From Wolfiporia cocos (Eukaryota; Basidiomycota; Agaricomycetes; Polyporales; Phaeolaceae), in assembly GCA_029448655.1 (NCBI GenBank), contig JACCLO010000006.1, forward strand, positions 1,550,001-1,614,000: 64,000 nt of DNA. The letters run 5' to 3'. Position numbers and translations under genes: made by a program. Numbering within the stretch: the stretch's first letter is position 1; each line of letters starts with the position of its first letter. The notes below the pieces were generated by a model. That model was given only the letters and a program-made list of their open reading frames with translations, did no database searches and had not been told where the DNA came from. Shown piece after piece: positions 11,001 through 22,975 of the stretch.

Positions 11001-12753
11001 ACCAAAAGAAAGCTCGAGAGGTGCCAGGCCGAAGGATACAACTACAGCGCGGACGCCCAAGGAAGCGTCCAAGGCAACCACGCCTCCGGAAGCCGCGAAG
11101 GCACCGACGCCGAAGGACGTTACGCATACCCCCGCGCTAGAGGAGATTGCGCAGGCTTTGGAGACCACAGAGATCAGTGGGGCGCTAATTTCAGCGGGGA
11201 TATCGAAAGCTCCTACGCCTCCAGAAGCAGCAAAGACCCCTACTCCTGGGGACGTCACACATCCGCCCACATCCGAAGAAGTTTTACGGGCCCTGGCGGC
11301 TACGGAGTCGTCTAAGGCAACACCAACCAAGGATACGTCGAAGGCCCCGAGTCCGAAGGAGTCGTCTCGAGCTCCTACGCCCAAGGCATCATCGAAAGCC
11401 GCCACCCCTGAGGCGTCGAAAGCTCTAACCCCGAAGGAGTCCAAGGCTACTACGCCGCGGGCTTCCAAAGCTGCTACGCCGAAGGAAGCTTCGAAGGCGT
11501 CCACGCCGAAAGAGACATCCAAAGCTCCTACGCCGAAGCAGGTGTCCACTGCACCAACGCCCAAGGAGCCTTCCAAGGCATCGACACCGCAGTCGACAAC
11601 GCCGGAATCAGCTTCCAAGGCGGCCACTCCCGCCATTGCATCTCAAGCTGCATCTCCGAAGGCCGGGCCAGAGCCACTTGCCCAAACGGCTATACCAGCT
11701 GATGCTGCGTTCAGTCCTTGGGTATCGGCCGACTGGCCTACAAATGAAGCCCCTGTCGTTCCGCCTATTCCTCCAGATCTAGGACCTCCACTTTCACGCG
11801 CGAAGTCGTCGTCTGAGGATGCTCCTCAGGACGACGAAACGCCACAGGGCGCAGCGTGGGGCGACGCCGACGGCATTGGGGATTTGGGCGCAGATGCTAC
11901 TGCACAGATGTCGTATGACGATGACACCAATCTGTTCCGCGATACTAGTAATTTACCTGACGAACTCGCCGAACTGCTAGCATCTCCGGGCTTGGGAGGG
12001 TCTGCGTCCGCTACGGGAGGCGACTTGTTATCAAACTTGATGTTATCGGGCCCTGCGTGGGGTACTGCGCAAACTACGCCTGCAAAAGACAGGCCGAAGT
12101 CCACCTTCGGCGGCAATCTATTCGGCAGCATCGGCAGCGCCCTATTGTCTGGGGTCAGCGGTCCAGGAAGTAAAAGGAATAGTGTGGCGTCGAAGGAGCT
12201 AGAGCAGGGGCAGGAGTGGGCAGAGGAGGAACTGGTGAAGACAGAGGACACAGCTAAGCAGGCAGAAGATGCTCCGCAAGCCGATACAGCACAGCCATCT
12301 GATGCGACTACGGCGCAGCAGATCGAAGAGACGAATGCAGCAGAATTGGTAGGACAAACACACGATGACACCGCAGGGAGTGGTGGGCAGCCCGAGGTAG
12401 ATGGCGCTGCGGCACACGATGCAGGGCTGAAATACGCCCAAGCAACCCTGGCAGCAGATGGCGCGCCAGCACATGATCATACGATAGCTGAGAACTCAAC
12501 AAATCCAGAGATCACAGCCGTAGATGATCCCAATCCTCCTGCCGAGACAATTGAGCCTAAACCAGCAAGTGATGCCGGAGCAAATGTAGGCGGAGCCGAC
12601 AACGACGGAGACGCCCCGAATGCAGAAGAAGATGGCGGTGAGGCGGAAGAAGAGCCCAAGACCAAGAAGAACAAGAAAAAGCCGGACTTGGCGACCTCTG
12701 CTCCGTCAAACCAAGCGAGTAGTGCTGGCAAAAAGAAGAAAAAGAAGCGGTAA
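8031..12753 (+). CDS. Hsp70-like ATPase fused to a long repeat tail
   Basis: Thirteen exons close to 1355 residues. Introns: 8177-8226, 8380-8425, 8808-8862, 8981-9030, 9085-9145, 9327-9382 (GC-AG), 9474-9523, 9631-9682, 9888-9948, 10094-10152, 10320-10378, 10393-10448. The first ~590 residues are an actin-like/Hsp70 ATPase: phosphate 1 LALDIGTTFSGVSYA, phosphate 2 VADAGGGTLDISSY, adenosine motif VWLVGGFAASPWL, then SKAVADGAIGFY. This matches the agaricomycete Hsp70-like family (HSPA12-type), not canonical Hsp70: there is no substrate-binding domain. After the family's usual end (GPASIVYN) the frame runs on for ~765 residues of disordered Ser/Thr/Ala/Pro/Lys sequence, with about 25 degenerate units such as KAPTPKE, several Trp-containing AWG patches and a Lys-rich C-terminus (KKKKKKR). 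The link is a 14-nt exon (10379-10392). Function is unknown; the tail could be a scaffold, nuclear or microtubule-associated segment. Confidence 0.85.
10960..11640 (+). repeat. Coding repeat: degenerate KAPTPKE-type units
   Basis: Within the last exon of the Hsp70-like gene a 7-12 codon unit of the form (S/A)KA(P/T)TPKE is repeated about 25 times with variation. Codon-level divergence between copies argues against a very recent expansion. Each unit carries a Thr-Pro, a possible proline-directed phosphorylation site. Confidence 0.8.
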
Positions 12754-14366
12754 AGATTCATTCATTCACTCGAGCTTTGCACGTTCGAATGATCATGGAG
12801 CACTTGTCTCAATGTAATAATACGTTGTGCAGTAATGTGTCTGGCGGATATGTTCCCACAGCCCTCATGTAGTGTTAATAGCGTAGAACAATTCATATTG
12901 CTCGATGCTTGATATCACGACGCGACATGGGTGTGCCAGCGTGCGTCTACGATCAAAATTGAATCCGAGGTACACCAATAGATGTTCGCTCACGAAATCA
13001 CCCTGAGGTTGGAAGGACGCATGCCAGGATACTCAAAAAGGTCGAAAATGTCCCAGTCCTCAAGCTCAGGCCTCACTGTGTAGCAAGGACATTGGTCCAT
13101 ATAGGAAGGCCCACCACGTCCCCACTGTAACGGGACAAGGATCTTATAGAAATCCACTTGGGCGTCTTGCTGCAAGTGACACGAGAACTCCCGTGAGCTC
13201 ACCGAGCATTTGGCATGAACAAGTTGGATCAATTTTTAATGGGCCAAATGAGCCTGAAACGTAACTCAAGCTTCATCTCTTGTAGCGCGGACAGTGGTCA
13301 ACCGTGAGGGAGAGGTTGCTAGGGCGAACTATCCATAAGCAATGAAAAGACTGACGCATTTTCATCAGTAAAAGCGTATGTTGCAAACTATGACAGCCAG
13401 ACACTGAGCATTAATCAGGGCATACTGAGTGGTATTACGGAAGAGTGGACATGATGACAGACCTCAATGTAAACGAGCTAATTGAAGTGATGCGTAACTC
13501 GTTCTTGTATCATTAACGGGATCATAGCCTACCAATACTACGTTTTCGGTGTCCGTATCAACGTAAATGACTGTATGTGGTCATGACTCGTGAGACCCAC
13601 GAATCCTGCGCGAGGACAGGCCTCTTGCTCTTGCGCTTATCAAGTTGCTGCGAGCAACGCGACGTGAAGTACGCTCTAGACGAGTCCAGCACATCGCACT
13701 GTTTGGCAAAAGCGTTTACTGCAAGCTCTATCGAGATACAAGCAGACTGCGCGTGCTTTAGAGCAATAAAGCAAGCTTTGCCGCACTCGACAGGTTGCCC
13801 AGCGGAAACGTGTGAAACAGCTATTTTCAGATAAGCACAATCCCATAAGTCCGAGAGAATGACAACCCAGGTCCAAGACAGCTTAGCCTACACGCGAATC
13901 GCGCGGATGAAGTCGGATGTCGCAAGAGTGAAGTGACAGACGTGGTCGAGGTAATACAAGCCAGAGGTAGGTTCCAGAGTCAGCATTGAGGTGTGCACAT
14001 AGCAGAATAGAGCTGTAGGCCAAGGACCAAGCATGCATGAAACTCCGTTGACGTGGATGAGTATCAACGGAGATAAAGTTAAAGTAGGCTGTTCCGCTTA
14101 GCAACACCACGCAAATTAAATGATGACTGTACCTGGCATCCCATAGCTAAGGGTGACGCCAACTAAAGATGCAGCAGTGCAATGGTCGTCACAACGAAAA
14201 GTTCCCTCTCGCGCGAGAGAATGGATTTTGATATCCGCACCACCGTGGGAAAGATGTACACGTGAGTAACGCGCACCGGCGTCGCGTAGCACAACGCGCT
14301 TGCGGCGCATTCTCACTTGATGAGGCCCGCCAACGCACGTCCACCATTTGAATCTGAGAGGAACCG
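12754..14366. other. Intergenic DNA, nothing recognised
   Basis: It holds the 3' end of the Hsp70-like gene and the 5' region of the amylase gene. Open frames of 60-95 codons occur on both strands with no recognisable domain, and no repeats were noticed. Confidence 0.4.
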
Positions 14367-16908
14367 ATGTCAATCATGGAGCATGTTAATTGGTTTCTAG
14401 ACTGGATACGGGCCCATGTTCAGGGATACCCACCGCCTGCTCTGCAGGGTATGCGCCTGGGACCCCCGCAGAGTACCAATAACGCACTCATGGTGTGTAC
14501 TTTAGTCGCACACATTACGTTCACCTTGTCAACTATCAAACGACTTATCAGATGCAACTCTTCACGTGGGATGCTAAACATCCGCAGATGAGCTGGTGGA
14601 AACATTTTGAGCACGAAGTACCACGGCTCGCGCAGCTGGGCGTCACTCAAGTCTGGCTGCCTCCACCAAATAAAGCTATGACAAGGGTAAGCATAGCATC
14701 GAGTCATCTAGCATATAGACTGGTTTAATCATCTGAACAGAATGGACAAGGCTACGATGCATACGATCTGGTGAGTTACGATATATTCTTCGCACCGCTT
14801 GCTCTAAGCTCATAATTATCACAGTGGGATCTAGGCGAATTCAGCCAGAAGAATACTATACCTACAAGATGGGGAACCAAAGAAGAGCTAGAGCAAGCTA
14901 TCGCTACAGCAAAGGAGCATGGAATAGACACTCTCATCGATACGGTGCTTAACGTGGGTTGTCCGTCACCTCAGAATTTCTAGATAAATAAGGACCTTTA
15001 CCGTGCAACAAAGCACAAGATGGGTGCAGACAGAATGGAGACATTTCAAGCCGTACCAGTGGACCCGCAGAACAGACTTAGAGATCTAACTGCACCTCGA
15101 GAAATCGACGTAAGCAAGAATTTCTACAAACAGTATCGATTCTCTGGATGCGTAGATTGTACAGGGCTGGACTGCATTCGACTTCTCCGGTAGAAACAAC
15201 GAGGTTTGCCCCCATTACTTGCAAGACGAGCAAGCGCTGATAGCTTACAGTACAGTAGCATGAAGTGGAATCAAGAGCACTTTACAGGTAATTTGTGATG
15301 AATACAATATTTCAACTCATTTTGATCACTGTGAAGGTTTGGATTGGGATGCACGCACAAAACTTAAAGGTGTATACCGTATTGTCGGAGGTACCCATAA
15401 GGGCTGGTCCAAGTTCGTTGACAGCGAGCTCGGAAACTACGACTATCTACTTGGAATTGACGTATGTGCCATTTTTGGCCACATCAGAATGTGTCATTTA
15501 CCTCGGAGCTTAGATCGATCACCGACACCACGATGTGCGTCAGGATCTATTCAATTGGGGGGAGTGGATTTTGAAGGTGATCGGGCATCATCGCAAACAC
15601 GCCTTCCTTCTGACTAAGGCATACTAGACGACTGGTGCAGCAGGCTTCCGCCTAGACGCAATCAAGCATATGGACCGATACTTCCTCCTTGACTTTGTAA
15701 GCAAGATCGCCCTGTAGCCATGCATTGACAAACCTCATCAATCGCCAGCTAAAACACGTTCGGAAAACCACCGGCCGATCGGATCTGTTTGCAGTAGCAG
15801 AGTATTGGTCTGGAAAGTGAGTCGTGCGAGTATAGCAGACCTGCCCTGGTCTGACAACAATCAGCCTGCGGTTGATCAAACCTTACATATATGCGTTTCA
15901 AGGGCTAGTGAGCTGTCTCCGATAACCTCATGGCTATCGGCGTATTGATGGGCGACACAGGTAACATTTTTTGACGTTCCATTGCACTACAATTTCCACA
16001 ACGCAAGCAAAGCGGGCGCACGGTACGATCTACGGACGATTTTCAACAATACGCTGTTGAGCTACAGGCCCGGGGACGCGGTGACCTTTGTGGACAATCA
16101 TGAGTGAGTGTTACATTATGTGCTACTTAGCTTAGCCTGCTGATAATGAGCGTCAATACAGCACGGTAAGGATCTTTGGCGATCAGTGCATTGATACATG
16201 CTGATGTCGACTCTGCAGCAAGTCGGGCAGAGTCTAGAAAGCTGGGTAAGCACCCATTTCCGCCTAAGTGATGTCATTTGACGGCGTTCTAGGTGGGGAG
16301 CAACTTGAAATTGCAAGCCTACGCCTTGATACTGCTTCGGGGAGAGGGTCATCCGTGAGTCCTGCCGATGGATATACTATGCCTCTGATAATAACACTGG
16401 CACCCACAAGTTGCGTATTCTATGGTGACCTATACCCCAACGAGGAGTGTTATGACAAGCAGACCGCTGATGGCCTGACGCGTCTAATGGAGGCAAGGAA
16501 GAAGTATGGGTACGGTGAACGCGTCGATTATTTCCAGTCCCGCAACTGTGTCGGATTCATCCGCATGGGTGACAAAAGCCATCCTGGATGCGCGGTAGTA
16601 GTCAGCAACGCTGAGCCCATCAATGTGTATGTATCGTCTTCATTCTAGTCTCCTATCATTCTAACAGGTGTTCCCGCAATAGACAGAGATCCTCCCTGCA
16701 CAAAGTTCGAATGAACGTCGGCCCAGTAAGCTACTGGCGCTCTCGCTCTCATATTTTCTATTCATAAGACTATCAGGGCCACGATGGGTCGTCGTTCTAC
16801 TCTTATATGGGGTCTTCTGGGCACGTGGGTATCTCGTCTGATGGTTGGGGGGAGTTCACTTGTCTGCCTGGGCATGTAGATGTATGGATTCAAGACTCTG
16901 GTAACTGA
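14367..16908 (+). CDS. GH13 alpha-amylase, intracellular type
   Basis: Nineteen exons close to 528 residues. Introns: 14493-14551, 14687-14740, 14771-14824, 14954-15013, 15110-15164, 15204-15250, 15288-15336, 15462-15513, 15577-15627, 15697-15748, 15817-15864, 15908-15960, 16104-16161, 16166-16218, 16246-16292, 16355-16410, 16627-16682, 16726-16776. The (beta/alpha)8 barrel motifs are all present: region I VLNHKMGADR, nucleophile in FRLDAIKHMD, acid/base in FAVAEYWSG and the transition-state Asp in VDNHDTQ. It hydrolyses internal alpha-1,4 bonds of starch or glycogen. There is no signal peptide; the protein starts MSIMEHVNWFLDWI, and the order of motifs is like bacterial-type GH13_5 enzymes, so a cytosolic glycogen/alpha-glucan role is inferred. 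The conserved Asp-Thr of region IV is supplied by a 4-nt exon at 16162-16165. All catalytic residues are intact. Confidence 0.9.
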
Positions 16909-17155
16909 CCGGATTTAGTGTACATATCGATCTCGTTGATTTTGGACGTTGAAAACTCAATTGTGAGAAACGCACGCGGATTATATTAACGCTTGACTAG
17001 TGTTCTTATTCCCTGCTCGGACGATTGTCTCTTGCTGATTTGCTTGGACTTTGGGCGAATGTCTACTATGTGTATGCCTGACATATTTAAAGAACTGGTA
17101 TAGATATGACTTGGATATACGTTGTTCTGTGAATTACTCCCGAGACGTCTCTTTC

Positions 17156-18091
17156 TCAATGTCGCCACACGGTATCAAAATGAACTGTGGTCATCACCCC
17201 GCTATGGTCACTGACCCATGACCCACGCGTCGTCATCAGCCCCGCGCCAATGACTCTAGGAGCGTCTATGATCAACGGCCATCTAGTAGCAGGCTGACCG
17301 TGATCAGGTGTGTAGTATACTCTGTCCAGCCTTCCTGGTGGAAATTGGGTCGGTGGCTGGTAGCCCCACGTGAAGCAGTTTGGATCGTCCTTGTCTCCTC
17401 TGTAGGTATCAACGAGGCCCACTTGTGCTGGGATAGCAGCGTCGCTATCGCATATTGCATTCATATCTCCCGCCACAACTCCAGCATGCACGCCTCGATC
17501 TCGAAGTATGTCAGCGATCGCAGCAAGTTGGCTCCGTCGGGCGTCGGCGCCGCTGGGTAGGGACTCCAGATGCGTGTTTACCACGCGCAGGGTGAGAGCA
17601 TGCTCGGTGCACGGGTGGCGCAGTGCGACGTCCACAGTCAACGCGGTTCTGTGCATCCTCGAGTTTGCGAGCAGGAGCGAGTGCGCAGAGACGATGGGCA
17701 AGGAGATAGAGACGAGTGTTACATTGCCGTATGTCGCCCCAATAGGCCATTCGTACATACCAGAAGGAACGACTGCAAAATTTGCCCTGACCCACTTCTC
17801 AGCAAGGAGTACCGGAAATAGATGTACCGGGAATTCCTGCAGGAGAATGCACAGTGGGATGTGGGGTCCCTGCTCACGAACAGGGTACCGCTTCCTGATG
17901 AATGACAGAATGCACAGGAGCCGTTCGCTCCCTTCACGCGTAGCGAAGTCAATATTCCAGGTTATCAGCCGCAGAGTGGAGGGCGATGTAGGGGGAGCAG
18001 TGAATAGATATATGGGATACCAACGGTGCTGGGTGGGGGAGAACCGTATAGGAGTGAGATAAGAAGTTGACCAATGCTCCACGCGACTCAT
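17156..18091 (-). CDS. TDP2-like endonuclease/exonuclease/phosphatase
   Basis: A single-exon frame of 311 residues from the first ATG (18091). Motifs of the EEP superfamily in order: LRLITWNID (metal-binding Asn), ILLQEFP (metal-binding Glu), VVNTHLES, VAGDMNAI (catalytic Asp and Asn), CFTWGYQP, RLDRVYYTP and VSDHSGV (catalytic His). The set TWNID / THLES / GDMNA / SDHSG is closest to tyrosyl-DNA phosphodiesterase 2, which removes 5'-tyrosyl adducts left by topoisomerase II; it could instead be a more general EEP hydrolase. There is no transposon RT next to it, so it is not a LINE endonuclease. It is intronless, like the methyltransferase. Confidence 0.85.
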   Translation of the reverse strand: MSRVEHWSTSYLTPIRFSPTQHRWYPIYLFTAPPTSPSTLRLITWNIDFATREGSERLLCILSFIRKRYPVREQGPHIPLCILLQEFPVHLFPVLLAEKWVRANFAVVPSGMYEWPIGATYGNVTLVSISLPIVSAHSLLLANSRMHRTALTVDVALRHPCTEHALTLRVVNTHLESLPSGADARRSQLAAIADILRDRGVHAGVVAGDMNAICDSDAAIPAQVGLVDTYRGDKDDPNCFTWGYQPPTQFPPGRLDRVYYTPDHGQPATRWPLIIDAPRVIGAGLMTTRGSWVSDHSGVMTTVHFDTVWRH

Positions 18092-19717
18092 TAAGGGCTG
18101 AGATGGCAAGCGAACTCCGACATCAGCCGCAAGGATTCGCTCTATGAATTTATGAGCTCACCGAATGACAAGTTCCTCGTGGGCGTTAAGTAATGACAAG
18201 CAACAGGTGTGTTGTAGAAGTGCGTTTCCTCTGATGCATATATACTGCTCAATAGACTACAGTGGCACCTGTGTCGTTCATCGCCGCATGGCCTTCTGCA
18301 TGTAGGTCCCTATTGAAGTGACAGCCAACTCCGACCTCCGACGCACTAGCGGCGGTGAATACTTACCTGCGTTGTGCCGACTGTCTCAAATCAAGTGACC
18401 TATGCGGTAGTACAGCTTCATCGATTCAGCTTCGTGCTGATGATAGCATTTACAGAGGAGATGCAGTGTCGTATATGTCGCGCGCGGAGCATGAAGCGTC
18501 GCGGACTATGAACTCGTCGCTGAGAGTCCGTGTGAACTTGGAGCATCCCCGGTGGGATCTGTAAGAGGAAGGCAGATGCCTTGCGGTCTTCCTCAAATTT
18601 GCGATATCCTAATACACTTTGCCCTGGTAGAAAAACTGAAAGCGATGCCACACTTTTAGAACTGATTGGAATGCAGTACTATGAAGACCTGCCAGCTCGG
18701 AAGTAGCGCTCGTGGAGGCGCGCGCGGGGTGGCTGCTATACCTGACGCGATGAACAGCTGGGCGTCGGTAGTCTGAGGGTTCGGAGATGGTGAAAAAAAT
18801 GTGATTAGTATGTAGGCGGAAAAGTGCGGTGTATGTACCACTGTATCAGTTACTTGTATGTCAAGCACGAAAAGCCTAGCTAGGGGATATGTACGAGAGG
18901 ATCATGGCGATTGCGAGATGAAACATACGCAATTCGGCGCCTACGGGGTCGTCCAAAATCAAGATTCGAGAACGTTGTAGTTGAACGTTGAATGCTCGCT
19001 TTGTCAACAGTTCATCCCAGGTAAAGAATTTATCCGCGCTCCTCTGCTGATGTCTGTTGCAATTTGGGGTCTGCGGCGTTGCCAGGGCGCAGGATGGCGC
19101 GGCGATGGCAGACTGATGGCGCAGTGATGGGCAAGCTAGCGGGTCGCTAGGGTTGCCGGTAGTGTACTTAAGCTGGGCGCGAGCAGAGTGGCTCGCCGCC
19201 AGTTTGTAGCCCACCTACGTTCACTATCCTACAAAGGAGATTCGGCCCTGCGGCCACGGAATTTCCACAATGTCTCCGAACATAAGCTGCAAACCCTTTA
19301 CTGGAATGGAAAATTCAGGGGGCAAGATGTTGCGTTGCGCTTCGCCCATTAACGTGAATCTCATCAGACATAATTAAAGAAGTCTCGCTCCATCAAAACC
19401 CCGTGGAATAGTTGCCACCAGATATAGACCTTCATGATCGTCAATGGTAACTTGTCAGGTTGGTGTGCGTCACACCAGTTGTAGCTACGTAGACTTGATC
19501 ATCAGCAATCCATTAGGGGATTCCCTCGTAAATTGGTCCTCTATTACAGCGTGTCACTGCATATGTACATGTTGCACACGCCCTTTATGTGGTATCTTGC
19601 GTGGAGATCTCCGTGAGTGCCATCGGTAATGGTGGCATTCTTACTGCGAGTCATTCAAGATTCTATGTGCAGGTTGATTAATATATATATTATACAGTCT
19701 GACAGATGGGAAAAGAC
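18092..19717. other. Intergenic DNA, nothing recognised
   Basis: Short frames on both strands without recognisable domains or splice partners. It lies between the starts and ends of two minus-strand genes (TDP2-like upstream region and DUF6535 3' end). Confidence 0.4.
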
Positions 19718-21957
19718 CTACACGGGTGCATCTGAACGAGACAACATCTCTGATATTTTTGTTCTCCATTGCTCGTCCAAATGATCAGTGGCAAATTCAC
19801 TAAATGCCAAGACGCCTTGGATCTCGATTTCGTTATTTGACGGCCATTTCTTCAGGTATCGCTCCAGGTGCAGTACGAGGCGATGCAATCTCTGTTTGGT
19901 TGAAGGCACAGATAGCTCTACTTCCCAATGTGAGGCAGCAAGGTAGCGTGGAATCTTCACCATGACATTCCCTATCTGCTCTCTAATCACCTGTTTCGTC
20001 GATACTTTAGCATCCTCACTGTGTTGGTCCTTGGAGTTTGCAAGAAGGGATGTCGCCAGATCCAAGAATTTAATGCAGACGTCGATGAATAGCCTAGCAT
20101 CTTTGATGGAGTCTAAATTGTCAATCAACTCTCGGACATCTAGTAAACAACAAAATTGGTTATTGATGTTTCGAGAAATGAAAACGCAACCCACCATCTG
20201 TAGCATTTGCACACGTGAACGGTAACTGCAACGCTGACATTCGAGCAAGAATTGTCATCAATAACTGGATATAAGACCGATTGTCCGGCAGCTTTCGATT
20301 TTTCATCGTGTCCCTTATGCGTGTGCCAACAACTTGCTTTTCCTGGCCTTCTGGCATGATCTGAATTGTGTGCTGAAGCACATAATACGCCCTAACCAAT
20401 GTGTCCCGTTCGCTTTTGATGCGATCTGACTTCACGATACTGCTGAACATGTCGCACAGGATGCCCTGTATCGCTACCAAGATCTGGGGACTGAGTACTT
20501 GGAGGGATGGAATGAGCTCCTCTACTTCAACTTCATTTCGTGGCCAGCAGCCACGGTGTCCTAGTATTGTTTCGCAAAGGCGGTAGTAGCGACTGATGCT
20601 GTCGTGCTCAAATCGCTCTGGTTTTAATTGCGGACAGACAACCCCGACGAAGAATGAATCCTCCTTGTAGATTGCATCGATGTCCACTACCACCTGTGGG
20701 AGCTGTGAAAACCAAGATACATCTCTCAGAGGCTGTTCCTCGATGTCGTACCAACTCGTGAGCGCCGCTGATCGGACTGAGGCCAGTACAGAGATGAGAG
20801 ATCTCGCGGTCTGTGGACAAGTCTTCTTGGAGAAGACATTCCATCCGTACGTCGTACGGTCAAGGAACGAGTACCATTGGTCAAGGAACGAGTACCATTG
20901 GTCCAGGATGCTGAAATTGAAGTTGCGGGGACGCGAGAGAATTATTTTAGGATATAATGGGAGTCGATGGATGCAAGAATGTAGGACGATGAGGATATAC
21001 CGTATTGTCCAGCAAGTCCACAGAGCCTGTGGCGACTTATAAGGGCACGTTGAGTAGAAAGTCGGTACGACGGTAGTGAATATCAAAAATGCCATGAGAA
21101 ATGCCAGTTGTGCTGCCAACACATAGGCAACTTGAACGTTCAATGCCCATAGTCGGATCACAAGGCCGGTGAGGAAGAGAGCCAGAGCAATCTGCAGTAG
21201 GACAGGGAGGAGAGCAATGATGTCTGGCACGCGCCACTGCACGAGACCCCGATGCCGAGAATACCAGAGTATGATTTTCTGGACAGACGTATCTGTGGTA
21301 CGCCCAACGTGATGAATAAGCCATTGCTTAATTAATATTCCCATGGATGCAGCTGCCAAGGACAGCATCAAGGCAGAGAACCATAAGACGCTGATAATCA
21401 TGGTGAAGCGCGAAGGCGAGGGCAACAGCGTACTTGCTAGATCATTAGAGAATGCGGGAACTGTCGAATTGATGTACCCAGGACTTATCGCGAGACTCGA
21501 CAGTTGCGCAGATATGTGCGTGAGGATGAGTCGAGTTGGGTCTGGGGTATTTGGTGTAAGAGACGTGTAATAGTCGACATTGAAGACGGAAACGACGGCA
21601 GAAAACAGCCCAGCCTTATGATTATCAGTGAGTACCTTTATGATCATTGACATTGCCAGCAGACTCACAAATGTGAGTAGTGTGTCAATCTCCTCCTTGT
21701 ATCCGTCCGTTTCGCGGTTTTCACTCTCCCAAACCAGCTTCGAGCAATTGGCCCAAACATCCGAGACTGGAGGAGTGAATTGAGCAGTGTTCTGAGACTT
21801 TGATGTGGAAGTTTGTGGACCATCATTCGAGATGATGCTCGTCTGCACATTCCAGGTGAACTATTTGGTCGGCACTGGATTTTGCCAAAAAGCGACGTAC
21901 AGTGATTGTTCGGGTACGTTTTAAGCGTGCAATACGCCTGCGTAGTAATAATCTCAT
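19718..21957 (-). CDS. DUF6535-type multi-pass membrane protein (copy 1)
   Basis: Four exons close to 684 residues: 21957-21901, 21842-21669, 21614-20213 and 20139-19718; introns are 58, 54 and 73 nt. The N-terminal part has the family core YKEEIDTLLTF followed, across an intron, by AGLFSAVVSVF, then the block ending STVPAFSNDL. Four hydrophobic helices follow: LWFSALMLSLAAASMGI, then the pair around IIALLPVLLQIALALFLTGL, then LAFLMAFLIFTTVV. The C-terminal ~400 residues are helical and soluble. The family is expanded in agaricomycetes and has no known function. A 21-bp tandem duplication (about 20862-20903) repeats SFLDQWY. A paralogue with the same core intron positions sits at 34775-37105. 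Confidence 0.85.
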
Positions 21958-22975
21958 ACTGTTAAGACTGTATAGAGCCCCGGCAAGAGTTCAGTGTAAG
22001 CTGTGTGGACGAAGATGATGGAGAGTGTTGAATGGAGAACCGATCTCTCCCCTATATCTTATAAGGGCACACAACGACCTGGTCTCTAAACGAAGCTTAG
22101 CCTGACCTCACCGCACGATGTCAAGTTGATTGATGGTGATCGATTGTAGAAAGCCGATGTCGGATACAAAAGCGCGTACACCGCTTAGTGAGCAGCTCAA
22201 AATAACGCCCATTGAATCTGCATCTCCCCACTAACATGCACAGTCCAGCCGTTCACAGTCTAATTGTATTTGCGTACGGCCTGTTCTCAAGTTACAATGT
22301 TCGAGCCGTGATCGACATTACTGAGCCTATTTCCAAGAGGGGAACCAGTCAGTGTCTCCCAGGTAGTGGGAGACGTGCCTTGACTTACGAACATAATACA
22401 TCGCTCCTTCGAGGATTCCGTGTGGGAAATCTGATGATCAGGAGTGATGTGCGGTTCTGAATTGGATAGTGGACGGCCCACGGGACAATAGACATAATAA
22501 TTCTGCGACATATCCGTATAGAAGATAAGAAAATTTGCTCGGTCGGCGGCAGATAGCGAAAATAGCCAGCATACCCTGATTTTGGACTGGTTTCAAGCAT
22601 AACCACGGGTACAGCGTTTTCACATGATTGTGCCTTAAAGTATCAGTATCTGCGCAGTAGACCGGACACTTCATCAAGTGGCGCACGTATGAAGTTCGAG
22701 CTACCAGAGACAGAGTTCCCGGAATCCCAGGCCCGGTCGACGCGTCAAGCTTTCAAGTCGCGCGTCGCGCTTTACAAGATCACGTGGCCGTGTAAAATGT
22801 AAATGTCGCAAAACGCTTGACTTGCTCCTCGGCACCGTCCAAGCTGCTCTCTAAGCCGTTACTCAGCACCATCCCGGGCGCCTTGGGCACCTCAAATACC
22901 CGCAGCGTCGCCTGCATTACATTACAGAAACACCACAGGCCCTGCTGACAAAATCAGAAAAGGGCCGACGAATCG
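21958..22975. other. Intergenic promoter region between divergent genes
   Basis: Separates DUF6535 copy 1 (-) from SQT1 (+), so both promoters should lie here. No gene or repeat recognised. Confidence 0.4.

Noticed and set aside
10399..12753. Separate low-complexity gene of 784 residues
   Set aside because: The frame has no ATG in its first 99 codons, and a phase-correct 56-nt intron joins it to the Hsp70-like gene with family-conserved sequence across the junction.
17156..18091. LINE-derived endonuclease fragment
   Set aside because: The EEP motifs match TDP2-like enzymes, the frame is complete with its own start and stop, and no RT sequence adjoins it.
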